NCBI RefSeq assembly: GCF_013283785.1 | Contig: NZ_JABCPZ010000086.1 | Location: 1 to 40,700 of the forward strand | Direction: 5' to 3' | Length of the DNA stretch: 40,700 nucleotides | Origin: Nonomuraea antri | GTDB lineage: Bacteria > Actinomycetota > Actinomycetes > Streptosporangiales > Streptosporangiaceae | Shown: positions 27,698 to 34,415 of the stretch, one piece after another | Layout of the letters: every line of letters begins with the position of its first letter | Numbering within the stretch: position 1 is the stretch's first letter | Position numbers and translations under genes: made by a program | The notes under the pieces: model-generated | The model's input: only the letters and a program-made list of their open reading frames with translations | Databases searched by the model: none | Told to the model about the DNA's origin: nothing

Positions 27698-29308
27698 ATG
27701 GGGGGCGTCGAGTTAGCCCGTCCGCTGTATTTCTGGCTGGGGTTCCTGGCCACCGTCGCGGGGGTCGTCCTGCATCTGCCGATGTATCTGCACGGCGCGG
27801 AGATGCACTACATGCTGGCCGGGATGCCGATGGACGTCCCGATGGCGATCGGCATGGCGTTGATCGTGATCGGGCTGCTGGTCACCGCGTACGGGCTGGT
27901 GCCGCGGGGCGCGTTCAAGGTCAAGCCGGCCGGCGAGGTCCGGGTCAGGGCGCTGGACGGCGCGAAGATGCGTCCGGCGCACATCGGGCTGATCCTCGTC
28001 ATGTCGGTGGCGGTGGTGATCGACGCGATGAAGCCGATCACGCTCGGTTTCGTCGCGCCCGGCATGGCCAGGGAGTACGGACTCAAGTCCGCGCTCAACC
28101 CGGCCGGTGACCTGCCGGTGGCGCTGCTGCCGCTGTTCGGCCTGACCGGGACGGTGCTCGGGTCGATCCTGTGGGGCTGGATGGGCGACAAGATCGGCCG
28201 CAAGCCGTCGATCCTGTTCGCCGGCGTGTTGTTCATCGGCACCGCGATCTGCGGGGTCATGCCGGACTTCTGGTGGAACCTGGCCATGTGCCTGGCGATG
28301 GGCCTGGGCGCCGGCGGCATGCTGCCGATCACGTTCTCGCTGCTGGCCGAGACGATCCCGCCCCGGCACAAGGGGTGGGTGATGGTGCTCATCGGCGGGA
28401 ACCTGGCGGTGGCGTACCTGGCGGCGAGCTGGCTGTCCGCCTCGCTCACGCCCACGTTCTCCTGGCGCGCGCTCTGGCTGGTCGGCCTGCCGACCGGGGT
28501 GTTCCTCATCCTGCTCAACCGCTTCATCCCCGAGTCGCCGCGCTTCCTGTTCGCGCACGGCCGCGACGAGGAGGCCAAGGCGGTCATGCTCAGGTACGGC
28601 GCCGCCGCCACCGCGCTGGACGACCCCGCCGACACGCGCGTCGAGCGGGTCGAGGACGAGCACGACGGCGGTTACACGCGGCTGTTCCGCCCGCCGTTCA
28701 CCGGGCTCACCACCGCCGTGGTGATCCTGGGGCTGAGCATCGGCCTGGTCACCTACGGCTTCCAGCTCTGGATCCCGTCGAACCTGCAGCGGCTCGGGCT
28801 CGACCAGGCGACCGCGGACCGCGCGCTGCGCGACTCGACGCTGCTCGGGCTGCCGCTGATCTTCATCGCCGCCGCCATGTACGGGCTGTGGAGCGCCAAG
28901 AAGACCATCATCACGCTGTCGGCGCTGGTGGGGGTGGCCCTGGCGGTGTTGTCGTTCTCCGGCGAGACGCTGGCCCAGGACCGGACCTGGCTGTACCTGC
29001 TGCTCGCCGGCCCGATCGTGGGGACCGCCACGATCGCGGCCGTGCTGGCGGCCTACAGTTCGGAGATCTACCCGACCCGGGTGCGCTCGCGGGGCTCGGG
29101 GCTGTCGGCGGGGGTGGGCAAGTTCGGCGGCGTGGCCGTGACCGGGGTGCTGGTCGCGGGGGCCGCGGCCCCGTCGATCGGGACGACCGCGCTGCTCGGC
29201 GCGGTGCCGCTCATCCTGGCGGTGGTGGCGGTGCTGCTGTTCGGCGTCGAGCCGGACCAGGCCGGGGCGGACGCGCCGGCCGCGACCCAGGTCGCCGCCA
29301 AGGCCTGA
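27698..29308 (+). CDS. MFS transporter with extra N-terminal two-helix Met/His-rich module
   Basis: A 536-aa membrane protein. From about residue 90 it is a sugar-porter-like MFS carrier of about 12 helices, with the loop signature WGWMGDKIGRKP and the mid-protein motif PESPRFLFAHGRDEEA. Before it lies an extra module: helix (about 11-26), a segment at residues 26-49 carrying three His (26, 32, 37) and six Met (29, 36, 39, 43, 45, 49), then a second helix (about 50-67). Such clusters can bind copper(I) or similar metals. GGAGAGGAAGG supports the ATG. It is the last gene of the flavoprotein operon and ends before a repeat-plus-hairpin region. Confidence 0.82.
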   Translation: MGGVELARPLYFWLGFLATVAGVVLHLPMYLHGAEMHYMLAGMPMDVPMAIGMALIVIGLLVTAYGLVPRGAFKVKPAGEVRVRALDGAKMRPAHIGLILVMSVAVVIDAMKPITLGFVAPGMAREYGLKSALNPAGDLPVALLPLFGLTGTVLGSILWGWMGDKIGRKPSILFAGVLFIGTAICGVMPDFWWNLAMCLAMGLGAGGMLPITFSLLAETIPPRHKGWVMVLIGGNLAVAYLAASWLSASLTPTFSWRALWLVGLPTGVFLILLNRFIPESPRFLFAHGRDEEAKAVMLRYGAAATALDDPADTRVERVEDEHDGGYTRLFRPPFTGLTTAVVILGLSIGLVTYGFQLWIPSNLQRLGLDQATADRALRDSTLLGLPLIFIAAAMYGLWSAKKTIITLSALVGVALAVLSFSGETLAQDRTWLYLLLAGPIVGTATIAAVLAAYSSEIYPTRVRSRGSGLSAGVGKFGGVAVTGVLVAGAAAPSIGTTALLGAVPLILAVVAVLLFGVEPDQAGADAPAATQVAAKA

Positions 29309-29312
29309 CTCC

Positions 29313-29377
29313 TTCGCCGCGGCTCTTCACGCGCCTTCTTCGCCGCGCCTTTTCACCGCGCCTTTTCGCCGGGCCTC
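29313..29377. repeat. 13-bp tandem repeat, five copies, at a convergent junction
   Basis: Units start at 29313, 29326, 29339, 29352 and 29365, exactly 13 bp apart, with consensus TTCRCCGCGCCTY. They begin 4 nt after the MFS stop and run into the terminator hairpin. Confidence 0.85.
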
Positions 29378-29405
29378 TCCGGCGGCCCTGCCGGGCCGCC
29401 GGAGA
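29376..29405. terminator. Terminator between MFS and methyltransferase genes
   Basis: A perfect 13-bp stem (TCTCCGGCGGCCC at 29376-29388, complement at 29393-29405) with the 4-nt loop TGCC. It lies between convergent genes and can end both transcripts. Confidence 0.75.
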
Positions 29406-29433
29406 CTGGAACGAGGAGGGCGCCCCGCGGAGA

Positions 29434-30267
29434 TCAGGGCATCCTGGCCACGGCGCCGTAGCTGCCCGACGCGCTGGGCCGGTCGGCGCAGGCGGTGTCG
29501 CGGCCGTCCGGCCGCCACTGCGGGACCCACACCAGTCCCGGCTCCACCAGATCCAGCCCTTCGAGCAGTCCGGCCACCTCTTCTCTGGTACGGACCGCGT
29601 GACCGGGCAGCGTCATCGCCAGCAGATCGTGAATGGCGGGCAGCAGCTCCGGCGGGATGCCGTCGAACGTGGTGTGCAGCAGGGACAGGTAGCTCCGTTC
29701 CGGCACCACCTGACGCAGCCGTTTGACCACGTATCGGGCGTATTCGTCGTCGTCCAGGCTGTGCGTCGAGACCACCAGCACGGCCATCGGACGGTCCCAA
29801 TCGAGGAACGTCTGGACGACCCGGTCGTCGAGGATCTCGTCGAACTCCCGCACATCGCCTTCGACCACGCGGACCAGGTCGTTGATCGGCTCGATGGTGG
29901 CTCGCGCCAGGGCCAGCACCATCGGGTCGTTCTCGACGTACACGACACGGGCCGCGGAGGTGCCCGGGTCGGCCCGCGCGACGTCGTGCAACTGCCGGCC
30001 GGGTGGCAGACCGCTGGGCACCCCACTCCCGACGATCAGGAACTGATCCACGCCTTCGGCCGTCAGATGACGCACCACTCGACATAAATACCGCAGCACG
30101 GCCCGAGCGGCCTCGGTCGTCACGGGGGCGGCCGTATCGTAGCGGCGCATGGCGTCTCTGTCCGCTACGAAGTTGTTCTTACCACCCGCCGCGGCGTCAA
30201 GTATCCGGGTGAGCCTCGCTTGGGTCATATCGAGCTTCGCCAGGTTTCGGATTGCACGCTGACGCAT
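29434..30267 (-). CDS. DUF574 SAM-dependent methyltransferase-like protein
   Basis: A 277-aa protein of the actinobacterial S-adenosyl-methyltransferase family DUF574. The family opening AAAGGKNNFVADRDAM, the SAM-site region QFLIVGSGVPSG, and RVVYVENDPMVLALA are visible. The usual DxGxG loop reads IVGSG here, so the first acidic residue is lost. Family members are abundant in Streptomyces and Streptosporangium relatives, often beside XRE-DUF5753 regulators, and have no proven substrate. AAAGGGG lies 9 nt before the ATG at 30267. The DUF5753 regulator gene lies upstream on the same strand, separated by 208 bp of AT-rich, repeat-bearing DNA. Confidence 0.85.
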   Translation of the reverse strand: MRQRAIRNLAKLDMTQARLTRILDAAAGGKNNFVADRDAMRRYDTAAPVTTEAARAVLRYLCRVVRHLTAEGVDQFLIVGSGVPSGLPPGRQLHDVARADPGTSAARVVYVENDPMVLALARATIEPINDLVRVVEGDVREFDEILDDRVVQTFLDWDRPMAVLVVSTHSLDDDEYARYVVKRLRQVVPERSYLSLLHTTFDGIPPELLPAIHDLLAMTLPGHAVRTREEVAGLLEGLDLVEPGLVWVPQWRPDGRDTACADRPSASGSYGAVARMP

Positions 30268-30342
30268 TGAGTGTTGCCCCTTTCCCCTCGCCCACTACCT
30301 CGGGAAAGTTGATCTCTTGGACCCCACTCGATGACCCAGACC

Positions 30343-30372
30343 ATATGATCCTCGCTGCACGCGAGAAGACAA
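30343..30372 (-). promoter_or_regulatory. Possible promoter of the DUF574 gene
   Basis: On the minus strand TTGTCT (complement of 30367-30372), an 18-bp spacer and TCATAT (complement of 30343-30348) resemble a vegetative promoter, ending 75 nt before the ATG. The match to the -10 consensus is partial. Confidence 0.35.
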
Positions 30373-30420
30373 CAGGAAAGGCCATTAAATTTCGGGAAAT
30401 ATGCGTTACCAGACGCGAAA

Positions 30421-30478
30421 TGATCGCCACGCGATCACGAGGTGATCGTTTATCGGATGATCGGGAATAACGCGATCA
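30421..30478. promoter_or_regulatory. Cluster of five TGATCG/CGATCA sites
   Basis: TGATCG at 30421, 30443 and 30458 and CGATCA at 30432 and 30473 place five copies of one hexamer within 58 bp. Centre spacings are 11, 11, 15 and 15 bp, and orientation is forward, reverse, forward, forward, reverse. The last copy overlaps the regulator's stop codon. This looks like a multi-site protein-binding region upstream of the methyltransferase gene. Confidence 0.5.
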
Positions 30479-31732
30479 TTTACCGAGCGTCCGCGCGAGA
30501 CGTTCGCGATGCGTGTTCAGCACCTCGAAGGTCTCCTCGCGCGTGGTGGTGCTCACCGACAGCTTCGTGAACGCCTGGTGGTAGGACTCCACCGCGGCCG
30601 TGTCGGTGATCAGCTCGTCGGACTCGATCCCGTGCGCGCACGCGACGTCGGGCTCGAACGCCTCGGTGAAGCGCCACAGCGTGAACGGCCCGGTACGCGG
30701 CAGGAAGGCCGGATCGTCGATCGGCACCACGTGCAGGGAGACGTTGGGCCGCTTGGCGTGCTCGACCAGCAGGTCGAGCTGGTGCAGCTGGGCCTGCGGC
30801 GAGACGATCGCGCGCAGCAGCACGCTCTCGTCGATCACCGCCCAGTAGACGGCCGCGTTGTCGCGGGCCACGGTGTCCTGGCGCGAGCGCAGCAGGTCGA
30901 GCGCGTCCTCCACCGACGGCCGGCCGAACATGGCGGCCCCGGCCAGCGTGATCGCCGCCCTGGCGTACTCCTCGGACTGCAGCAGGGGCGGCACGAACTG
31001 CGGGTGGTAGGTGCGCACCAGCGAGGCCCGCTGCTCCAGCGCGAACGTGGTGGCCAGCCAGACCGGCACGTCGTGCGCGTCGTACCAGGCGGCCTCGCGC
31101 TCGCCCCTGGCCAGCGAGAGCACGTATTCGCGGATGGCCGGCGCGGCCACGCCGTACAGGGTGAGCAGGCGCTCGACGGTGATCGGCGGCGGGGCCAGGC
31201 GGCCCTCCTCGACGGCCGGGACGGCGGCCGCGCCCTTGCCCAGCGCGGTCTCCACCTGCTCGACCGAGAGCTGCGCCGCCAGGCGCAGGCCGTGCAGCCG
31301 CTGCCCGAGCGCGCGCCGCTGCGGGCCGGTGAGCGGCGCGGTGGCCTCGGGGATCTCGGCGACGGGCACGGGCTCGCCGGGCAGGCCCTCGGCCTTGCGG
31401 GCCAGCTCGACCACGCCGCGCAGCACGGTCAGCGAGCCTTCCGACAGGCCGGAGGCGGACAGGCCGATGGCGGCCGCCCGCATCTGCAGGTCTTCCACCT
31501 TGCCCGATTCGAGGAAGTCGTCGCCGACCAGCCAGCCGACGCTCACCTGCAGGCAGGACGCCAGCGCGCGCAGCACCTGCAGCGTCGGGTTGGCCTGCTT
31601 GCCCGTGCGGAGCTGGCTGACGTAGGCGCGGGTGATCGGGATGCCCGCCTCGGTCAGCGTGGAAGCCACCTGCGCGCCCGTGAAGCCGCGCTTCGTCAGC
31701 GCGAGATCGAGCCGCTCGGCGAAGTTCGCCAC
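30476..31732 (-). CDS. Double-HTH regulator with DUF5753 domain
   Basis: A 418-aa protein, against about 270-290 aa for usual XRE-DUF5753 regulators. Residues 5-70 are a complete Cro/C1-type helix-turn-helix (TGAQVASTLTEAGIPITRAY, then VSQLRTGKQANPTLQVLRAL). Residues 80-135 are a linker. Residues 139-200 are a second, weaker HTH-like unit (RRALGQRLHGLRLAAQLSVE, followed by a VEEGRLAPP segment). Residues 215-410 are DUF5753, with the usual YHPQFVPPLLQSEEYARA and RSRQ segments. DUF5753 regulators such as WhiJ relatives act in development and antibiotic control. The GTG start has GGAGG 7 nt upstream. It is divergent from the six-gene operon starting at 31954. Confidence 0.85.
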   Translation of the reverse strand: MANFAERLDLALTKRGFTGAQVASTLTEAGIPITRAYVSQLRTGKQANPTLQVLRALASCLQVSVGWLVGDDFLESGKVEDLQMRAAAIGLSASGLSEGSLTVLRGVVELARKAEGLPGEPVPVAEIPEATAPLTGPQRRALGQRLHGLRLAAQLSVEQVETALGKGAAAVPAVEEGRLAPPPITVERLLTLYGVAAPAIREYVLSLARGEREAAWYDAHDVPVWLATTFALEQRASLVRTYHPQFVPPLLQSEEYARAAITLAGAAMFGRPSVEDALDLLRSRQDTVARDNAAVYWAVIDESVLLRAIVSPQAQLHQLDLLVEHAKRPNVSLHVVPIDDPAFLPRTGPFTLWRFTEAFEPDVACAHGIESDELITDTAAVESYHQAFTKLSVSTTTREETFEVLNTHRERLARTLGK

Positions 31733-31851
31733 GGCGCACCTCCTACCGCCTGTGAGCTATCCAGGGTAAGGGAATCGGGACCCGGCTGTCCCCTGCCGAG
31801 TGGGTCAGCTGTGTCACGTACCCGGCTAACAACATATGCGGAAACTGTGAG

Positions 31852-31881
31852 TTGACACACCCCCTGTTTGGCGCGGAGTAT
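31852..31881 (+). promoter_or_regulatory. Promoter upstream of the six-gene operon
   Basis: TTGACA (31852-31857) is a perfect -35 box. With an 18-bp spacer the -10 would be GAGTAT (31876-31881). TGTGTCA (31810-31816) and TGACACA (31853-31859) are perfect 7-bp inverted arms 36 bp apart, and the right one overlaps the -35, which would suit a repressor. Confidence 0.5.
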
Positions 31882-31953
31882 CAGAGCGTGTGGTAACTGA
31901 GGCTTAACAGCCCGGACGGTTCTCCCGAGCCGCCGGCAAGGAGGTGGCCGGAC

Positions 31954-32682
31954 GTGACCATGGATTCCCGTGGCGGTTCCTGGTTCAGCAAGGATCCGGT
32001 CACGCCCGGTCAGGAGCTGGTGATCCAGCGCATCTGCACGCGTCTGGCAGGCAGGGACGTCAGCGTCGCCGGCCTGCCGCTCGGCGGAGCGGAGATCTGG
32101 CTCGACACCCCGCGCCACCGCTGGCGGCTGTATCACCGCATGGCGCGTGAGCTGCGGCTCAACGGCTGGCACACCGAGATGGGGCCGGACCGGCTGCTGG
32201 TGCTCGGCTGGAGCGCGGTCTACCTGAGCCACCGCGTCAGGATGCTCAGCGCCGCGCTCTCCGGCCGGCTGGCCCACTACGACAAGACGGCGTTCATGGC
32301 CGTCATGATCTCCACCCGGCTGCGCAACGAGGGGTTCCCGCTCGGGGACCTGCCCGCCGAGGTGGAAGCCCGCTGCGGTGACGCGCTGCGCTGGCCCGCC
32401 CGGCTGGCCGCGCTCGACGGCCTGGAGCGCAGGTCGTCGCTGGAGCCCATGCGCCTCAGGCTGGCCCAGGTGGCAGGTCTGGAGGCGAAGGTGAGCCGTC
32501 GCTGCGGCGAGCATCTGGCGCTGGCGTCGAAGGTCGCGCGGACGGTCGCCGGCGGTGCTGCGCCGGCCCGTTCCGGCGTGCCCTTCCCGCGGGCGGGGCT
32601 GACGGAGCGCATGGTCTGCGTCAGCGTGCCCAACCGCCCGTTCGATCACCCCCGGACCGTCAGTGCGGGGACGGCCCGATGA
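31954..32682 (+). CDS. Uncharacterised soluble protein, first gene of six-gene operon
   Basis: A 242-aa protein that I do not recognise. It has no signal peptide or membrane helix. The centre is helical and rich in Arg and Leu (HRMARELRLNGWHTEMGPD, then LVLGWSAVYLSHRVRML), and three cysteines occur in the N-terminal 200 residues plus one near the end. The C-terminus from about residue 195 is Pro/Ala-rich and probably disordered. The GTG start at 31954 has AAGGAGG 9 nt upstream; an ATG two codons on is less well spaced. Its stop overlaps the next gene's start by 4 nt (ATGA), which marks it as part of the operon. Confidence 0.7.
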   Translation: MTMDSRGGSWFSKDPVTPGQELVIQRICTRLAGRDVSVAGLPLGGAEIWLDTPRHRWRLYHRMARELRLNGWHTEMGPDRLLVLGWSAVYLSHRVRMLSAALSGRLAHYDKTAFMAVMISTRLRNEGFPLGDLPAEVEARCGDALRWPARLAALDGLERRSSLEPMRLRLAQVAGLEAKVSRRCGEHLALASKVARTVAGGAAPARSGVPFPRAGLTERMVCVSVPNRPFDHPRTVSAGTAR

Positions 32683-33431
32683 CGCCGACGCCACTTCGCG
32701 AACGCCGGGGCCGCCAGGTCCCGGTGGCGATCGCGAACACGGCGGATGGCACGGCGACGACGCAGGCGCTGCCGTCGCCCGGCCCCGGCCTCCCGGCGGT
32801 GCGATGGGCGCCGGACGAGGTCACGCGGGCCGGCGCGGTCACGCTGGCCGCGGTCGCCGCGCCCGCCGCCGTTTCAGGGCGGCCGGCCTGCCCGCTGGGC
32901 AGGCGGAGCGTTCCCGCTCCCCGGCCGGCGCTCAACTGCCCGGACGCGGCGGCGGTCATCACGGCCGCGTCCAGGCAGGCCCTGCGGCACGACACGAACA
33001 CACCCGAGCACGACTTCGGACTTACCCAAGACATCGGCGCCGCGATGGTACCGCCCGCTTCGCTCACGCTCCCCCGGCGCATGTCGCCCGACGGCCGCGA
33101 GGCCGCGGGCCGCGCCGGGAGGAGCGGGCGTGCGGGCCGCGGAACGCTGGTGCTGCCATCAGACGGCGGGCGGCCGCCGGTCGAGTTCGGCCGGCGCAAC
33201 CTGTCCGTCCCCGGCGCGGGATTGGTGGCAGCGCCTGCGCTGCCGGCCCCGTCGTTGCCCCACCCTTTTGGCACCGTACGTCATGTGCCCGACGTGATCG
33301 GCACGGTGCTGGTGTCCTGCGCGTTAGCGGCTGGCGCGCTGGCCATCACCAGGGGCGGCGTACGGGGCCGGCTTATCCGGCTTCCGAATCATCCACCCTC
33401 GTCCGGCAGGAGCCCTCATGCTCACCGATGA
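32679..33431 (+). CDS. Uncharacterised Pro/Ala/Arg-rich protein with one C-terminal membrane helix
   Basis: A 250-aa low-complexity protein with no family I recognise. Most of it is Ala/Pro/Arg/Gly-rich and likely disordered. One hydrophobic segment near residues 208-226 (VIGTVLVSCALAAGALAI) is followed by a basic tail, giving a possible tail-anchored, N-in/C-out or C-in topology. The ATG overlaps the previous stop (ATGA), and third codon positions are GC-rich in this frame, which supports coding. The final codons overlap the start of the next small gene by 14 nt. A minus-strand frame is also open here, but the coupling favours this one. Confidence 0.6.
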   Translation: MTPTPLRERRGRQVPVAIANTADGTATTQALPSPGPGLPAVRWAPDEVTRAGAVTLAAVAAPAAVSGRPACPLGRRSVPAPRPALNCPDAAAVITAASRQALRHDTNTPEHDFGLTQDIGAAMVPPASLTLPRRMSPDGREAAGRAGRSGRAGRGTLVLPSDGGRPPVEFGRRNLSVPGAGLVAAPALPAPSLPHPFGTVRHVPDVIGTVLVSCALAAGALAITRGGVRGRLIRLPNHPPSSGRSPHAHR

Positions 33432-33621
33432 ACTGCGCAGGTCGCAACCCCACGAAGTCCACCCGCGCGGCACACGGCCCGCGCAGCCGCCCTGGGGCGA
33501 GGACCAGGACGACACCGCAGGCACGCGGGGACCCGCCAGGACGGTGCATCGGCTGCGCCGCATCCGGCAGGTGTCCCAGCAGGCCATCAGCGTGATCGAC
33601 CAGGCGCTCAGCGCCTCCTGA
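33418..33621 (+). CDS. Small basic protein, 67 aa
   Basis: A short hydrophilic protein beginning MLTDELRRSQPHEVHPRG and ending in a basic helix with RLRRIRQVSQQAISVIDQAL. There is no membrane segment. CAGGAG lies 5 nt before the ATG. The gene overlaps the preceding gene by 14 nt and is followed after 21 nt by the racemase-fold gene, so it belongs to the operon. The C-terminal 30 residues could form an amphipathic helix. No family recognised; it could be a partner peptide of a neighbouring protein. Confidence 0.6.
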   Translation: MLTDELRRSQPHEVHPRGTRPAQPPWGEDQDDTAGTRGPARTVHRLRRIRQVSQQAISVIDQALSAS

Positions 33622-33642
33622 CCCCGCCACAGGAGGAACCTC

Positions 33643-34413
33643 ATGCGTACCGGCTTCGCCGACCGCCCCCGAGCGAGCACCATGATCCGGGGCAGAGTGG
33701 GCGTGATGGTGGCGCCGGACAACCCGGCGGCCGAGCCCGAGCTGACCCGGCTGCTCGGCTCCCGCGCGGACATGCACGTCGCTCGCTTCCCGGTACGCCC
33801 GGGCCTGGACCTGGCAGAACGGCTCGAAAGCTACAACGACGCCCTGCCCGCGATGATCCGCTCGTTCGGCGGGCTGTCGCTGGACGCGATGGTCATGGCC
33901 AGCGACGCGCCGAGATACCTGCTCGGCCCGGACGAGGACCTCGACAGGTGCGCCGAGCTCGGCCTGCTGGCCGGGGTGCCGTTCGCGTCGGCGACGCTGG
34001 CCACCAGACAGGCCGTGGAGCACGCGGGCGCGACGGACATCGTGCTGGTCTCGCCGTACCAGCCGTGGCTGACCGAGCTGGCCGAGCGGTTCTGGAAGAC
34101 CGCGGGCCTGGCGGTCACCCAGGTGGTCCAGGTACGCGCCAGAGACGGGTTCCTTCCCTACGCGGTCACCCCGTCCGAGCTGATCGAGCAGGTCGAGCTG
34201 GCAGAACCGGCCGGCGACGCGGTGCTGGTGTTCGCCGGGACCGCCATGGCGACGCTGCCCGTGCTCGGGCCGCTGGGCGCCGGCAACGACCGCTTCCTGG
34301 TGACCCCGAGCCTGGCCGTGGCCTGGTGGACGCTGTCGCGGGCGCTCGGGCAGCCCGTCACGCTGAACCGGGTGCCCTACCGGCGGCCCGCCGCCGCGCG
34401 AGGGGGTCGCTGA
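33643..34413 (+). CDS. Asp/Glu racemase-superfamily protein (maleate isomerase/AMDase type) without catalytic cysteines
   Basis: A 256-aa protein with the layout of the maleate isomerase and arylmalonate decarboxylase group: RGRVGVMVAPDNPAAEPEL, LDAMVMASDAPRYLLG, ATDIVLVSPYQPWLTELAER, YAVTPSEL, DAVLVFAGTAMATLPVL, and the terminal VTPSLAVAWWTLSRALG. The two catalytic cysteines should lie in the second and fifth of these; they read MASDA and FAGTA. The only cysteine, Cys103, is elsewhere. Known AMDase retains the second cysteine, so loss of both is unusual and argues for a changed reaction or a binding role. AGGAGG lies 6 nt before the ATG. The FAD monooxygenase gene begins 2 nt after its stop. 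Confidence 0.75.
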   Translation: MRTGFADRPRASTMIRGRVGVMVAPDNPAAEPELTRLLGSRADMHVARFPVRPGLDLAERLESYNDALPAMIRSFGGLSLDAMVMASDAPRYLLGPDEDLDRCAELGLLAGVPFASATLATRQAVEHAGATDIVLVSPYQPWLTELAERFWKTAGLAVTQVVQVRARDGFLPYAVTPSELIEQVELAEPAGDAVLVFAGTAMATLPVLGPLGAGNDRFLVTPSLAVAWWTLSRALGQPVTLNRVPYRRPAAARGGR

Positions 34414-34415
34414 GC

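Noticed and set aside
30252..30470. Short frames on both strands between the methyltransferase and DUF5753 genes
   Set aside because: Third codon positions are AT-rich, unlike every neighbour, no ribosome-binding site is evident, and the DNA reads better as regulatory sequence with repeated TGATCG sites.
32660..33274. Minus-strand frame of 204 codons opposite the second gene of the six-gene operon
   Set aside because: The plus frame is coupled to its upstream gene by an ATGA overlap and has GC-rich third positions; the minus frame is not linked to any operon.
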